A DNA stretch of 64,000 nt, from contig OY759221.1 in assembly GCA_963662175.1 (NCBI GenBank), positions 1,302,001 through 1,366,000 of the forward strand, given 5' to 3'. Positions within the stretch are counted from its first letter, which is position 1. Each line of letters begins with the position of its first letter. This document shows, one piece after another, positions 36,382 to 46,837 of the stretch. The position numbers and the translations under genes were made by a program. This DNA is from Aradus depressus (Eukaryota; Arthropoda; Insecta; Hemiptera; Aradidae). The notes under the pieces are model-generated. The model was not told the DNA's origin. It did not search any database and saw nothing but the letters and a program-made list of their open reading frames with translations.

Positions 36382-36447
36382 GGGAGTACTTTGGGTATTG
36401 CTACCATTCTCAGCATGGCTGATGTTGGCAATACCGAAAGTACTCCC
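36382..36447 (+). other. Long imperfect hairpin, miRNA-precursor-like
   Basis: The 66 bases fold on themselves: GGGAGTACTTT pairs with AAAGTACTCCC, GGTATTGC with GCAATACC after one mismatch, then a few weaker pairs, and TCAGC with GCTGA around a 3-base loop. The stem is about 30 pairs. It may be a microRNA precursor, a short foldback transposon or chance. It lies just beyond the 3' tail of SINE copy e. Confidence 0.6.
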
Positions 36448-36460
36448 ATACATTATAGTT

Positions 36461-36770
36461 AGTTATTATAACTCATGCCCGATCTTTTAATTACAAGGTC
36501 ATATCGCCTACTACCAGTGCGCTCTTTGTCACTCTGGTGGACATGACCTCGAATCTACAATGGTAGTCCTAAATTCGGCCTACCATAAATTTTTATTCAT
36601 CTAGGGTAGGGGTCTTTAACGAGTATCTGAAATCGTACAGGCTCGATATCTTCGCTTAACGCCCCATCCAAAGGACGGCGTGCTCAAGGTTTTTTTTTTA
36701 CCTCCCAGATAAAATAAACTAATAAGGGCCTCAGCCAGGTTTCGAACCCGAGTTCTTGAGCTCAGTAAGA
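36461..36770 (-). repeat. SINE copy e, near full length
   Basis: On the minus strand it has a perfect B box (GGTTCGAAACC, near 36745), the shared core, and a tail ending ATGAGTTATAATAACTAAC. The A-box end of the head is poorly preserved. It has the best-preserved B box of the five copies. Confidence 0.8.
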
Positions 36771-37133
36771 TGATATATATTTCGTGAAACAGACAATATT
36801 TTAAAAAACATACCTTTTTCTTTATTTTTTAAAATTAATAATAATAGATCTTTCATTTTCAAGTAAAAATTTCAAGATTTTTGTTTCCTTTGTGCAATGA
36901 GTACACCACGCAGTTTACAGATAATCAAACAACATCAAATAATAATAATAATGTATCTAATAATATAGGTATTATAAAACAAAATAAAAATTGTTTTATT
37001 GTTTAAGGGGATAATCCCTATATAATTGAATCAGTGACCTGATCAGCTGAGCGGTAATGACTATATAGATGAACCTTTGCACAAGGATATATAAATTTAA
37101 AAAAAGTATTACCCATGGCTTAAGACGATTGAG

Positions 37134-37321
37134 TTATATTTTGATGCGGTCTGGAAATTGGCCCGAGATGATGGAATTTCCTCCAGGCCGAGCCACATTT
37201 CCCAAGAGGGCGCACAATATTGGGCAGAGCAGCACACACACATTCTCACTCGGAGGGGCCATGGAGCCACTTCTCAACAGTTTTTCCTTTGAATACTTTC
37301 TCAGGCTCTTGAAGAACGCTA
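37134..37321 (-). other. Possible last coding exon of an unidentified gene
   Basis: On the minus strand an acceptor-like TTCATTTTTAG ends at about 37322, followed by 62 open codons of balanced composition (FFKSLRKYSKEKLLRSGSMA, later VLLCPILCALLGNVARPGG) to a stop. A potential polyadenylation signal (AATAAA on the minus strand) lies near 36993. The composition contrasts with the AT-rich surroundings. I do not recognise the protein. It may pair with the donor at 38402. Confidence 0.35.
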
Positions 37322-38401
37322 AAAATGAATGACTTACATGTTTAAAACGCAAAATTGGAAATATTAATTAAAATATAACGATTGTCAATGTCATCCCTGT
37401 AAAAAACAAAAACAGCGGAATGTAACTAAATGCTTTCAAGTTCAAAAGTACCGCATATGGGGGCTCTTAACAACAATTATCATTTTTAATTAATAAGTAT
37501 TCTTATCATTATATACGAACTTATAGTTGATAGCAAGCTTACACAGCGCTGCCTCAATAGGTCCCCCATTAAAGCAGTTTCTTAACTGAAGAATACCTAC
37601 TATATTTTTTAACATTTATCAAGAACTTAGAAACGATGTACTATTCAATATTTTCCTTCAAAAAAAAATCTGAGGCCCCCTCCCCCCAAAGAAAGTAGAT
37701 AAAGCAAATAGGCAAACTATTGTCCCGGATTACCTCAATTATTATATAAAATTTCTTGAGTTTAGGTGTCGAACGGTGTCTGCCAGGCTGTCGCGCCAAA
37801 TTTAGGTGTCGAACGGTGTCTGCCAGGCTGTCGCGCCAAATTCAATTCTATGGGAGCAACTCTCCCCCTAGAATCTAACCAAACAAGAGAACTATATTTT
37901 TGAAGTCCTTACCAAAACCTTTAAAAAAATAAACTTACTTACCTAATACTTTGTTTAAGTACGCTGGTTTAGAAGCTTTCAAATAATTTATTGAAAATAT
38001 GCCTATAACATTACAGAATAACCTAAATATATTGTTCCTTGGTAATATAAATACATTATTACTGTAGAGAAATTGTGCTTTTTCGTTTGTTGAATTTCAG
38101 GTTTTAGGAATTTGGAGAAGGAAGAGTGAACATCCATTCCTGGCTACGTCTTTATACAATATGTGACACAAACGAGCACGAAAACGACCAAAAAAGAGGC
38201 ATTATGAATATGTTCAAATGTGTTCCTTCTATATTAATTATAACTGTCCCGTACAAACAAATGAAGAAAAAATATCAAATTAAATAATTTAAAATCTGGT
38301 GAAGCACAGAAAAAAACTAAACTAAACGTACTTATGTACCTCTAGTGTAACCACAACAAATGTATCAAAATAACCGTAGAGACATAATAACGAAAACTTA
38401 C
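37322..38401. other. AT-rich stretch, possibly intronic
   Basis: Apart from the 40-bp duplication I see only AT-rich sequence with scattered splice-like sites (for example GTAAGTAAG on the minus strand near 37935). Confidence 0.3.
37761..37840 (+). repeat. Perfect 40-bp direct duplication
   Basis: Bases 37761-37800 and 37801-37840 are identical, starting TTTAGGTGTCGAACGGTG. The sequence is GC-rich within AT-rich DNA. Confidence 0.95.
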
Positions 38402-38450
38402 CTTGAGACCACTGTTGTACGCGAGACACAATAATAATCAAATGATGTAA
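38402..38450 (-). other. Possible first exon of an unidentified minus-strand gene
   Basis: A strong donor (CTCAAG/GTAAGTTTT on the minus strand) follows ~50 bases of mixed composition. No TATA box is evident, and the upstream limit is a guess. It may be the 5' exon of the gene ending at 37134, but the exons between are not identified. Confidence 0.25.
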
Positions 38451-39043
38451 CCAGTGGAGGAGGGAAGCGTGCAGTGTTGCCCATCTCTGGAAGTTAAATT
38501 ATGGACTATAAATTTTATAGTCAAAATTTCGTCCGAGGGAAAATAGCTCTCGGAATACAGACAAAAATAAAGTTCAGATTTTAAAAATCAAATTATAAAC
38601 CGCAATTAGCAATGAAAAAAAAAAAAAAAAATCAAGCATAATGTTGTAACTGTGGGGCTCCTTTGCAACTTCATTTTCGGCCAAATTGAGTTAATGGTTG
38701 AATCTTAGCAATTCGTTCAACCTGATTATAATGGTACATATAATTTTTTATCATAACACACTAATTCCAATGTTCCTAAATCTACGCTCTATATAAGTCA
38801 CTTTAATTTCATAACACCTTTTGTTTTGAGACATACCTATACATACACACATACCAAAACTCACTATTTCCCCTCATATTAGCAAAATGCATTTACTTCG
38901 AACAGCAATAGTTTTCCCTCCAAAATATCTGGAAAAATACTGGCTTGGGTCGTTAGAAGGTTATGTACACTGCTTTCTTATTAAAAGTCATAGTTGTCAC
39001 TTGTTGATTGTTTCTACTCAGTTCCTATACATTCATTACATCC

Positions 39044-39745
39044 ATAACTGCCCATGTAATGAATGTATCAACATCAAATTTCGTATTTAAAATTAACATC
39101 TACTGCGGACATGACCAGTCAAATTTCAGCGATATCGGTTGAGGGGAGGGGGGAGTTCCGAGGGGGGGGGGGGGTCCTTTTCAAAAATCCCAATAACTGC
39201 CGATGTAAAGAATGTATCCACATCAAATTTCGTATTTAAAATTAACATCCACTGAGGACATATCCAGTCAAATTTCAGCGATATCAACTGAGGGCAGGGG
39301 AGAGTTCCGGGGTGGGGGCCCTTTTCAAAATCCCAATAACTGCCCCTGAAAAAAATGAATCAACATCAAATTTCGTATTTGAAATTAACATCTACTGCGG
39401 ACATGACCAGTAAAATTTCAGCGATATCGGTTGAGGGGAGGGGGAAGTTCCGGGGTGGGGGCCCTTTTCAAAAATCCCAATAACTGCCGATGTAAAGAAT
39501 GTATCAACATCAAATTTCGTATTTAAAATTAACATCTACTGCGGACATGACCAGTCAAATTTCAGCGATATCGGTTGAGGGGAGGGGGGAGTTCCGGGGG
39601 GGGGGGGGGGGGGTCCTTTTCAAAAATCCCATTAACTGCCGATGTAAAGAATGTATCCACATCAAATTTCGTATTTAAAATTAACATCTACTGCGGATGT
39701 GACCAGTCCAATTTCAGCGATATCGGTTGAGGGGAGGGAGGAGGT
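39044..39745 (+). repeat. Array A, ~145-bp tandem repeat, five units
   Basis: Units start with TAACTGCC(C/G)ATGTAA at 39044, 39194, 39337, 39481 and 39633. Each carries ACATCAAATTTCGTATTT, CAGTCAAATTTCAGCGATAT and a G run. Most of the length variation (143-152 bp) comes from the G run. Confidence 0.9.
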
Positions 39746-40135
39746 GGGGGCGATATTCATTTATACTTAGGCCCCCCACAACCCCCCCTCCCGTTCAAAA
39801 TTTATGGACGCCACTTAGCCATTTTTTCAACTTAGCTTTTAAGAATATTACATGTGAACTTTCATGATAATCCGTCCATCTATTAATGTGCTAGAGCAGT
39901 TTTTATGCTTAGGCCCCCCTTACAGCCCACCCTCCCCTTCACAATTTTGGGACGCCACATGGCCTATTTTTCAACTTGGCTTTTAAGAATATTACATGTG
40001 AACATTCATGATAATCCGTCCATCCATTAATGCGCTAGAGCAAATTTTATGCTTAGGCCCCTTCTTACAACCCCCCCCCCCCCCTTCAAAATTTTGGGAC
40101 GCCACATAGCCTATCATTCAATCGGAGTCTAAAAG
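39745..40135 (+). repeat. Array B, ~140-bp tandem repeat, about three units
   Basis: Units share CTTAGGCCCCCC, CTCCC(G/C)TTCA, a TTTGGGACGCCACAT-type segment and ATTACATGTGAA. The same unit recurs in 62500-63320 and after 63740. Confidence 0.85.
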
Positions 40136-40149
40136 ATGCTACATGTAGT

Positions 40150-40694
40150 AGATAGTCCTTCAACTGTAGTAACGCTAGCTTTGGACCACTGGGCATCACA
40201 GCTAGTATGTGCCTTGCAACAGCGGACCCACAGCTAGGACGTAGTTAGGAACGCTGGGCACCACAGCTAGTATGTGCCTTGCAACAGCGGACCCACAGCT
40301 AGGACGTAGTTAGAACCACAGGGCATCACAGCTAGTATGAATTTTGCAACGGCGGACCCCACAGCTAATATGAATTTTGCAACGGCGGACCCCACAGCTA
40401 GTACGTAGTTAAATACGCTGAGCCACACTGCTAGCGCCTTGCAACAGCGGACCCCACAGCTAGTACGTAATTAGGAACGCTGGGCATCACAGCTAGTAAA
40501 TGTCTTGTAGGTGCCTTGCAACAGCGAACCCCACAGCTAGTACATAGTTAGGGACGCTGGGGCTGAGCACTACTGCTAGTAAGTGCCTTGCAACAGCGGA
40601 CCCCACAGCTATTACGATATTAGGAACGCTGGGCATCACAGCTAGTGAATGTCCTGTAGGTGCCTTGCAACAGCGGACCCCACAGCTAGTACGT
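40150..40694 (+). repeat. Array C, ~65-bp tandem repeat
   Basis: Repeated CACAGCTAGTA, GTGCCTTGCAACAGCGGACC and GTAGTTAGGAACGCTGGG in the same order, with some units shortened or carrying an extra insertion. The R1 element starts directly at its right end. Confidence 0.9.
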
Positions 40695-41238
40695 CCAAAG
40701 CTCCAAGAGGCGGGCCTTAAGGCGGAGGCGCTCCAAAGAAGGAGCCCACGCCTAGTTGTGTTTGATGTGCCTTCGGGCTGGTCGGGGGAGGACTTCTCCA
40801 GGAGGTTTCGAGCCCAATATCCCGACCTCACCCCCCCCCCCCCCCCACAGCAATATATAAAAAGGGCCCCAAGGGCAGATCGACGGTTCATTGGGTCGCC
40901 GAGGTGGCCCCAGAGACGAGGAGGGCTCTCATCAGGGCCGGAAGGATCACCCTAGGGTGGTACTCATGTAGAGTCCGGGACTGCCTGGATGTCTCGCGGT
41001 GCTGGCGCTCCCAGGTCTTTGGCCACGTCGAAAAGTCGTGCAACCGACTCAGGGTGTGCGCGAGGTGTTCGGAGGAAGGGCACGACAGGGCCAGTTGTCC
41101 GAATAAGTCTAAGCCGCCGAAGTGTAGTAACTGCGGCACACGGGGTCCCGCGTCGCTCACCAGGCGGACAGCGAGACCTGCCCGTCATATATCCGTGCGT
41201 TAGAGTCGTTGGCCTCACGCACTGATTATGGCGAATAG
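40695..41238 (+). pseudogene. R1 element ORF1 C-terminal part, damaged
   Basis: Only the zinc-knuckle end of ORF1 remains. In one frame (from about 40904) the first knuckle reads CWRSQVFGHVEKSC, with the second Cys replaced by Ser. The second, CARCSEEGHDRASC, is intact. The third starts CSNC, but its His and Cys appear only after a frame change between 41125 and 41165 (HQADSETC). The shifted frame runs to a stop at 41236-41238 and so overlaps the start of ORF2 by 11 bases, a layout common in R1 elements. At least one further shift lies upstream. Not functional. Confidence 0.7.
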
Positions 41239-44200
41239 GATGCGCGGGGGCCTCCGTTTGTGGCAGCACAACATGAATAGGCGCAGGATTGTGGCTGATG
41301 AGGTGCGTCAACTAGTGTCATCGGAGGGCGTCCAGGTGCGAGCTCTCCAGGAACCCTACTGCGTTAGAGGCAGCGTGGCAGGCCTAGGTACTGGCCACAA
41401 AATTATTACTGGCGCACAGAGCGACGAACGGCCAATGGCCGCGATCGTCGTGACCGGCCCCCAGGTGGATGTGATGGCGCTCCACCATCTCTCCACCAGC
41501 CATATAGTTGTGGCCTGTATCAGGCACGCCAACGCAAACTGCTACGTGATCAGCGGATACTTCCCGCCGTCTGAGAACATAGAACGACAGCTGGGCCACC
41601 TGGACCTAGTACTGGACTCCCTCTCGGGGCGCAATGTCATAGTTCTGGCGGACGTTAACTCCTGGTCAGTCTCCTGGGGATCGGTTCGCACCGACCGCCG
41701 GGGTGACAGGCTATTGGATTTGATCGCCCGCCATGACCTGTGCATAGTCAATGACCCACTTTCTCCGCCCACATTCCACGGTTCCAATGGAGTGTCCCAT
41801 GTTGACGTCACGCTGGTGTCGAGCGGACTATTCCGGGCTGTGGGCAGCTGGAGCGTCCGAGAGATCACATCTAGCGACCATAGTGCACTGGATGTTCTGC
41901 TCTTTGACGCCCATCTTCCCGCAGTCCGGCCTAGAGACCCGCGCTTTGCTACCCGCAAGGCCATCTCCGACGCTTTCGTGACCGCCGTTGCCGCCTACTC
42001 CTGCGACGATCAGTGGGAGGGTCTCAGGAGTTCTGAACCGGTTGGCCAGATTGAGGATGGGGTCGGCAGGCTCAGTAGTATACTACTTCGAGCTGCCGAT
42101 GAGACCATCCCCAAGAAGGTAAACCGGATCAGGAAGGTACCCTGGTGGAGTGAGGACCTTACCCTCGCCAAGAAGGCTGTATATCGTGCCAGGAAGAGGT
42201 TTCAGCGGTGCCAAAACCAAAAACCACTCCAGAGGGTAATACGGAGGGAGGAGTACCGGCAGCTTAGCAAGGCTTATGGTAGAAGAGTCGAGGCCGCGAA
42301 GAAGGAGAGCTGGAGTAAGTTCGTTGAAGACGAGAGCAGCAAAAACCCGTGGGGAATCCCTTACCGTGTCGCCGCCGGGAGGCTAAGGCCGGTCGCCCCG
42401 GTGGCCTCCATCAGGGTTGGCAACCAGTATGCCATGTCCCTGGAGGAGGCTGGCGGGATGTACTTGAGGGAGGCCTTCCCGGAGGACGACCCGGCGGAGG
42501 ATTCACCCAGCCAACGAGACATCAGGAACGCTGCCCGTACTTGGCCGGATACGGGGAACGCACCTGATTGGGACGAGATTGACCTGAGCTTGGCGGTTGG
42601 GAGGCAGAAGAGTGGCGGCGCCCCTGGGAGAGATCTCATAGACGCTGCTATAATCAAGAAAGCCTTCCCGGCCATCAAGTCGGATCTCTTACTACTGTAT
42701 AACTCCTGCCTTAGGAGGGGCCACTTCCCTAGGACTTGGAAACGAGCACTCGTGTGCACGTTTGTTAAGCCTGGTGATAGGGACCTTTCCCTGGCAAGTA
42801 GCCACAGACCAATCAGCCTGCTCCCCGTATTCGGTAAAGTATTGGAGACTCTTATCTTCAATGGAATTCGGGCCCAGGTACATGCTTTTGTGTCCCACAG
42901 GCAGTTCGGTGGCTTGAGGGGCAGATCCGCCAAAGACGCGTTGATGATGCTGAGGGCGGATGTGGAGAATGACCGTGGGAAATATGCCCTGTGTGTCTTC
43001 TTTGACATCGCGTCGGCCTTCGACTGCGCCTGGTGGCCTGCCATCCTCACGCGACTGCGGGCTGTGGGACTGCCTGGGAATGTGTTTGGGTTGATATCCA
43101 GCTTCCTCAGCGATCGATCTGCGACCATGAGTCAGCTATACGCTAGCACTACAGTGGACGTCACTAGAGGCTGTCCTCAGGGCTCGATCCTCGGACCGAT
43201 ACTTTGGGCCATACTCTTTGACGGACTGCTCCGTGATCTCGAGGGCCGTGGATATAAGGCAATCGCCTACGTCGACGACCTCGTTGTTACGGTGCACGCT
43301 GATAGTCGAGCTGCTCTAACCCTTCGCGCCCAAGCCGCCATTGACGATATAGACAACTGGTGCTACGCCAACAAACTGGCTCTCTCTCCTAGCAAAACCT
43401 CGGCTTTGCTGATGAGAGGGAGAACCGACGCCCGACACCCCCTGGTTATCAAAATCCACGGACGCCGCATTGAGAGCCCGGCAACGGTCACTTATCTCGG
43501 AGTGCGGATCGGGCCGGGCCTCAACGTGACGCCCCACGTTGTTGCCATTAAAGAAAGGACTACCGCCACTTTCAACGCTTTGAGCTGCCTAGCCCGCGCG
43601 ACGTGGGGCCTCGGCTATTCTGCGTGTAGAATCATCTACACTGGAGTATTCGAGGCTGTAGCAAGGTACGCCGCTGCTGGGTGGTGGCATCGTCCCACGA
43701 AGCGGCGACGCGTTATCCTTGTGCAAGCCCAGAGAGCAGCCCTTTTAAGGGTTACAAAGGCCTATCGTACTGTCTCTACGGCTGCGCTACAGGTGCTGGC
43801 AGGAGCTCCGCCCATAGACTTAGTCTTGGACGGGGCTGTCGCCTCGTACTATTGTAGACGCAATTTGCCCTTAGGAGCAGATATAGATGAGCCTTTACGT
43901 CTAGCCCTGGAGGAAGAGATGCGCGGACAGTCCAGACCGGAGCGTTGCAGGGACATAGTCCAGGAATGGATAGTGGAGAAATGGCAACAGCGGTGGTCAC
44001 GATCATCGGATGGCCGAACGACCTACGCATATTTACCGGAAATCCGGGTACGTCTGGACTCTACTTGGATACTGCCTGACCACTGGATGTCCCAGATACT
44101 ATCAGGTCACGGAGATTTCAACTCCAAGCTGTTCTTCTTTAAGAGGAAGAACAACCCGAACTGCTCGTGCGGCGGGGTCGAGACGGCGGAGCACGTGGTC

Positions 44201-44356
44201 CTCGAATGTCCGCTGTACGACGGGCCTAGGGTGGAGTTGATACGCGGGACAGGATCGTATCTGGGACTCGACCTGCGGCAGCTGATGACGGAAACCGGCT
44301 ACCCAATGTTCAGCCGATTTGTCGCCTCCTGGCGGAGAAAGGAGCAAGCATTTTGA
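41228..44356 (+). CDS. R1-clade ORF2: endonuclease and reverse transcriptase, intact
   Basis: 1042 residues, as expected for R1-type ORF2. The endonuclease occupies about residues 10-225 (WQHNMNRRR, LQEPY, LADVNSWSVSWGS, SSDHSALDVL). Reverse transcriptase follows at roughly 430-720 with SSHRPISLLPVFGKVLE, GCPQGSILGP and YVDD near residue 683 instead of YADD. A C-terminal zinc motif (CSCGGVETAEHVVLEC) lies near 977. No RNase H domain is present, which separates it from the three I-type elements here. The frame is completely open despite a damaged ORF1. GC-rich codon use differs from all neighbours, which could reflect the element's own bias or foreign origin. Confidence 0.9.
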   Translation: MANRMRGGLRLWQHNMNRRRIVADEVRQLVSSEGVQVRALQEPYCVRGSVAGLGTGHKIITGAQSDERPMAAIVVTGPQVDVMALHHLSTSHIVVACIRHANANCYVISGYFPPSENIERQLGHLDLVLDSLSGRNVIVLADVNSWSVSWGSVRTDRRGDRLLDLIARHDLCIVNDPLSPPTFHGSNGVSHVDVTLVSSGLFRAVGSWSVREITSSDHSALDVLLFDAHLPAVRPRDPRFATRKAISDAFVTAVAAYSCDDQWEGLRSSEPVGQIEDGVGRLSSILLRAADETIPKKVNRIRKVPWWSEDLTLAKKAVYRARKRFQRCQNQKPLQRVIRREEYRQLSKAYGRRVEAAKKESWSKFVEDESSKNPWGIPYRVAAGRLRPVAPVASIRVGNQYAMSLEEAGGMYLREAFPEDDPAEDSPSQRDIRNAARTWPDTGNAPDWDEIDLSLAVGRQKSGGAPGRDLIDAAIIKKAFPAIKSDLLLLYNSCLRRGHFPRTWKRALVCTFVKPGDRDLSLASSHRPISLLPVFGKVLETLIFNGIRAQVHAFVSHRQFGGLRGRSAKDALMMLRADVENDRGKYALCVFFDIASAFDCAWWPAILTRLRAVGLPGNVFGLISSFLSDRSATMSQLYASTTVDVTRGCPQGSILGPILWAILFDGLLRDLEGRGYKAIAYVDDLVVTVHADSRAALTLRAQAAIDDIDNWCYANKLALSPSKTSALLMRGRTDARHPLVIKIHGRRIESPATVTYLGVRIGPGLNVTPHVVAIKERTTATFNALSCLARATWGLGYSACRIIYTGVFEAVARYAAAGWWHRPTKRRRVILVQAQRAALLRVTKAYRTVSTAALQVLAGAPPIDLVLDGAVASYYCRRNLPLGADIDEPLRLALEEEMRGQSRPERCRDIVQEWIVEKWQQRWSRSSDGRTTYAYLPEIRVRLDSTWILPDHWMSQILSGHGDFNSKLFFFKRKNNPNCSCGGVETAEHVVLECPLYDGPRVELIRGTGSYLGLDLRQLMTETGYPMFSRFVASWRRKEQAF

Positions 44357-44410
44357 CCCTGCGCCGGGGAGGCCTGCAGTCGTCCCCGGCGCCCTAACGA
44401 ACCACAATAT

Positions 44411-44954
44411 TAAATCTAAAAACTGTTAAAAAGCGAGAAATTTAATGAATGGGATTTCGCGCAACTTTTTCGAAAAACATTTTTATTTCGATTTTTGTGT
44501 AGGATTCAGATATCCCAGTTGTTCGTCAGTTTTAACAAATATTAAATCTAAAAACCGTTTAAAAGCGAGAAATTTGAAGATTGGAGTCTACCGAGCTCAG
44601 GATCGCCATTTAGAAATCTAGCCAAGTCACTTAGGTCAGATGTTTTAATCGGGATGATAAAAATAAATTTGAGCACGTCGTCCTTCGGATTGGACTTTAA
44701 GCTATGATCGAGGGCCTTTTCGTATGTCAGGTACTCGATAATGAGTACCTGGGTAGGTGACATTTCATTTAGGTTAAAAATTACTTGAGCAGCACGTCGT
44801 CCTTCGGATGGGACTTTCCCGATACATCTGAATCTTTCTTTGGTTGACCATCTTCGTTTCTGGATGCTGCCTATCTACCAACATAGCTGTATTAATTTGT
44901 TTTTCAGAAAATATGTCAAAACGGTACCTCAAAGCCCACTTATATTCCACATTT
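44411..44954 (+). repeat. Satellite D, segment 1
   Basis: Start of the ~460-bp-period satellite: GAGCACGTCGTCCTTCGGAT occurs twice per unit, together with TATGATCGAGGGCC, CTTTGGTTGACCATCTTCG and TTATATTCCAC. It is interrupted at 44954 by E2, whose target-site duplication ends here. Confidence 0.9.
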
Positions 44955-45311
44955 CGAGTTGCTCTCAGGCAGCCGTAGAGGCAAGACGTGCGTACAAAGG
45001 TCAAACCTACGAGTTTTCTTAACCTAACTAACTCTACATTTATTCTTTGTCTTTTCATTTCCACTCTCTTTATTAAATTTCACCTCATTATTTGTTTATT
45101 TTAATTATTATTATTCTACCTGTGTTTTGTTCCTGTTCATACAGTGAGTATCTTATTAATTGAGTGTAAATGTTTATCCTTGTGTAATCCTTCTGGATCA
45201 GGTGAGTACCCTATTTTTCTCTTCATTATCTCATACTTATTTTGTTATTTATTTTCTTCTCTCCCCATTCTTTTATCAGTGCCGCCCTGTTAAACATTAC
45301 GTATTCAAAAG

Positions 45312-46546
45312 ATGGAACCTCCGGACAAGAGGAGAAGACGCGAACGATTAAAATCACCACCAGATAATTCATTTATAGGGAGGGAATCCATCGTGCCTAG
45401 ATATTTAATTTTGTCCCGGTGCGATGGAAGCGACTTTAGTAAAGTTTCACCTTTCTTTATAAATAAAGCCGTAACTGGTGTAGCGGGAGAGCCTAAAAAT
45501 ATTAAAAAATTAAGAGATGGAACATTACTAGTAGAAACGTGCAATAGTTCTCAGTCCGGTAAACTACTGGCCTGCAAAAATTTTTATAATCAAATGGATG
45601 TGAATGTAGAACCTCACTCGACATTGAACTGTAGTAAGGGCGTAATTAGATGTTTTGATCTGGACTCTGTCTCAGAACAAGAAATTTGTAGTGAATTGGC
45701 CAACCAGGGAGTTAAGGAAGTAAAGCGGATTAGCGTTAAGCGGGATGGGGTTATGACCAGTACACACTCCTATGTGCTTACCTTCTCCATGCCAAAGATT
45801 CCAGAAAAGATAAAGGTTGGCTTCTACAGTATCACTGTCCGAATGTACATCAACAACCCGCTCAGATGTTACACTTGTCTTGGGTATGCCCACACCAGTA
45901 AATTTTGTAAGAAAAGTCCCATCTGTTCCCAGTGCGGCCAGAGTAAACACGAAGGGTCCCCCTGCCAAGGTCCAGCCCTGTGTACGAACTGTAAAGGCCC
46001 CCATAATGCTTTTGATAAAAGTTGCCCCATATATGGGAGAGAAAAAGAAATAAAAAAAATACAAGATTCAGAAAAAATTTCATATTTTCTTGCCAAAAAA
46101 ATTTATAAAGAAAGAAACCCAGTAGAATTTGCCAAATTTTTCTCCAACGTAGTGTCCCAAAATAATAATGTTATAAAGAAATCTCCAATTCGAGAGACAA
46201 GAGAAATTAGTATTCAGACTGATCCCGTCTGTACAGAATCAGTGAACAAAGTGAACCAAATAAATATGTTATCATCGGTTAGGAGCGGCTCGCCCCCACC
46301 GCCCCCCTCCTTCCCCGCCCCCCTATCCCCTCTCCCTCCCCCTCCCTCCCCCGCCCCCTCCCCTCTTCCCACCCAGCTGACCTAACAACAGCGGTCAGTC
46401 TGCCCACAGATCAGGCTGTCCAATTGTCGAGTGGCGCGTCCGATTCAGAAGGTTGGTCGCAGCCAGTTCACAATAAAAGACCACCTAGGACTGCTAAAAA
46501 TAAAAACTCATCAAAAAAACCAAATAATCACAATATGGAAAATTAA
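45312..46546 (+). CDS. E2 ORF1 (gag-like RNA-binding protein), apparent frameshift near C-terminus
   Basis: Starts MEPPDKRRRRERLKSPPD. The central part carries three zinc knuckles: CYTCLGYAHTSKFC and CSQCGQSKHEGSPC (both CX2CX4HX4C), then CTNCKGPHNAFDKSC (CX2CX3HX6C). A KKIQDSEKISY-like motif follows. The starting frame ends at 46385 in a very Pro-rich, C-run stretch. The -1 frame continues with a plausible basic C-terminus (SDSEGWSQPVHNKRPPR onward) to 46546. A one-base deletion or sequencing error in the C runs at 46290-46375 explains this best. By sequence it is a clear relative of E1 ORF1 and supplies the N-terminus that E1 lacks. Confidence 0.8.
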
Positions 46547-46837
46547 AATCAAAGTCTCTATTATTATATCATTACTGCTTATTTATCTTATTTGTTTATT
46601 TTGTTATTATCTCCTTTATAGTTTCTGTACATCTAGTCCTATTTATATATTCTACTGGAAAAATGCTAATATCTACTCACCATAGTAATATCTCTGCTAT
46701 AAAAAATGTACTGTCACATGCTTTCTATCTTTGCTATAATATGCATACATCTCCCTATTATGGTGTCTCACCAACAATAACCACACAGTTGGTTGTCTGT
46801 ACGTCTGGGGTCGAGAGACCCCTCACCTACTATTCCT

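Larger units (their letters stand above)
40695..44410 (+). mobile_element. R1-clade LINE, 5' truncated, inserted next to array C
   Basis: A GC-rich element, sharply different from its AT-rich surroundings, carrying the end of ORF1 and a complete ORF2 without RNase H. ORF2 domain order and C-terminal zinc motif fit the R1 clade. The 5' end lies abruptly against array C and the 3' end against satellite D, which starts about 44411. The insertion is not in ribosomal DNA, so this belongs to the part of the clade that does not target 28S genes, or is a stray copy. Confidence 0.8.

Noticed and set aside
39044..40694. CRISPR-like array
   Set aside because: Units are contiguous without unique spacers, and the genome is eukaryotic; these are ordinary tandem repeats.
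42361..43128. 255-codon minus-strand frame opposite the R1 ORF2
   Set aside because: It is a shadow of the GC-rich ORF2, with no motif of its own.
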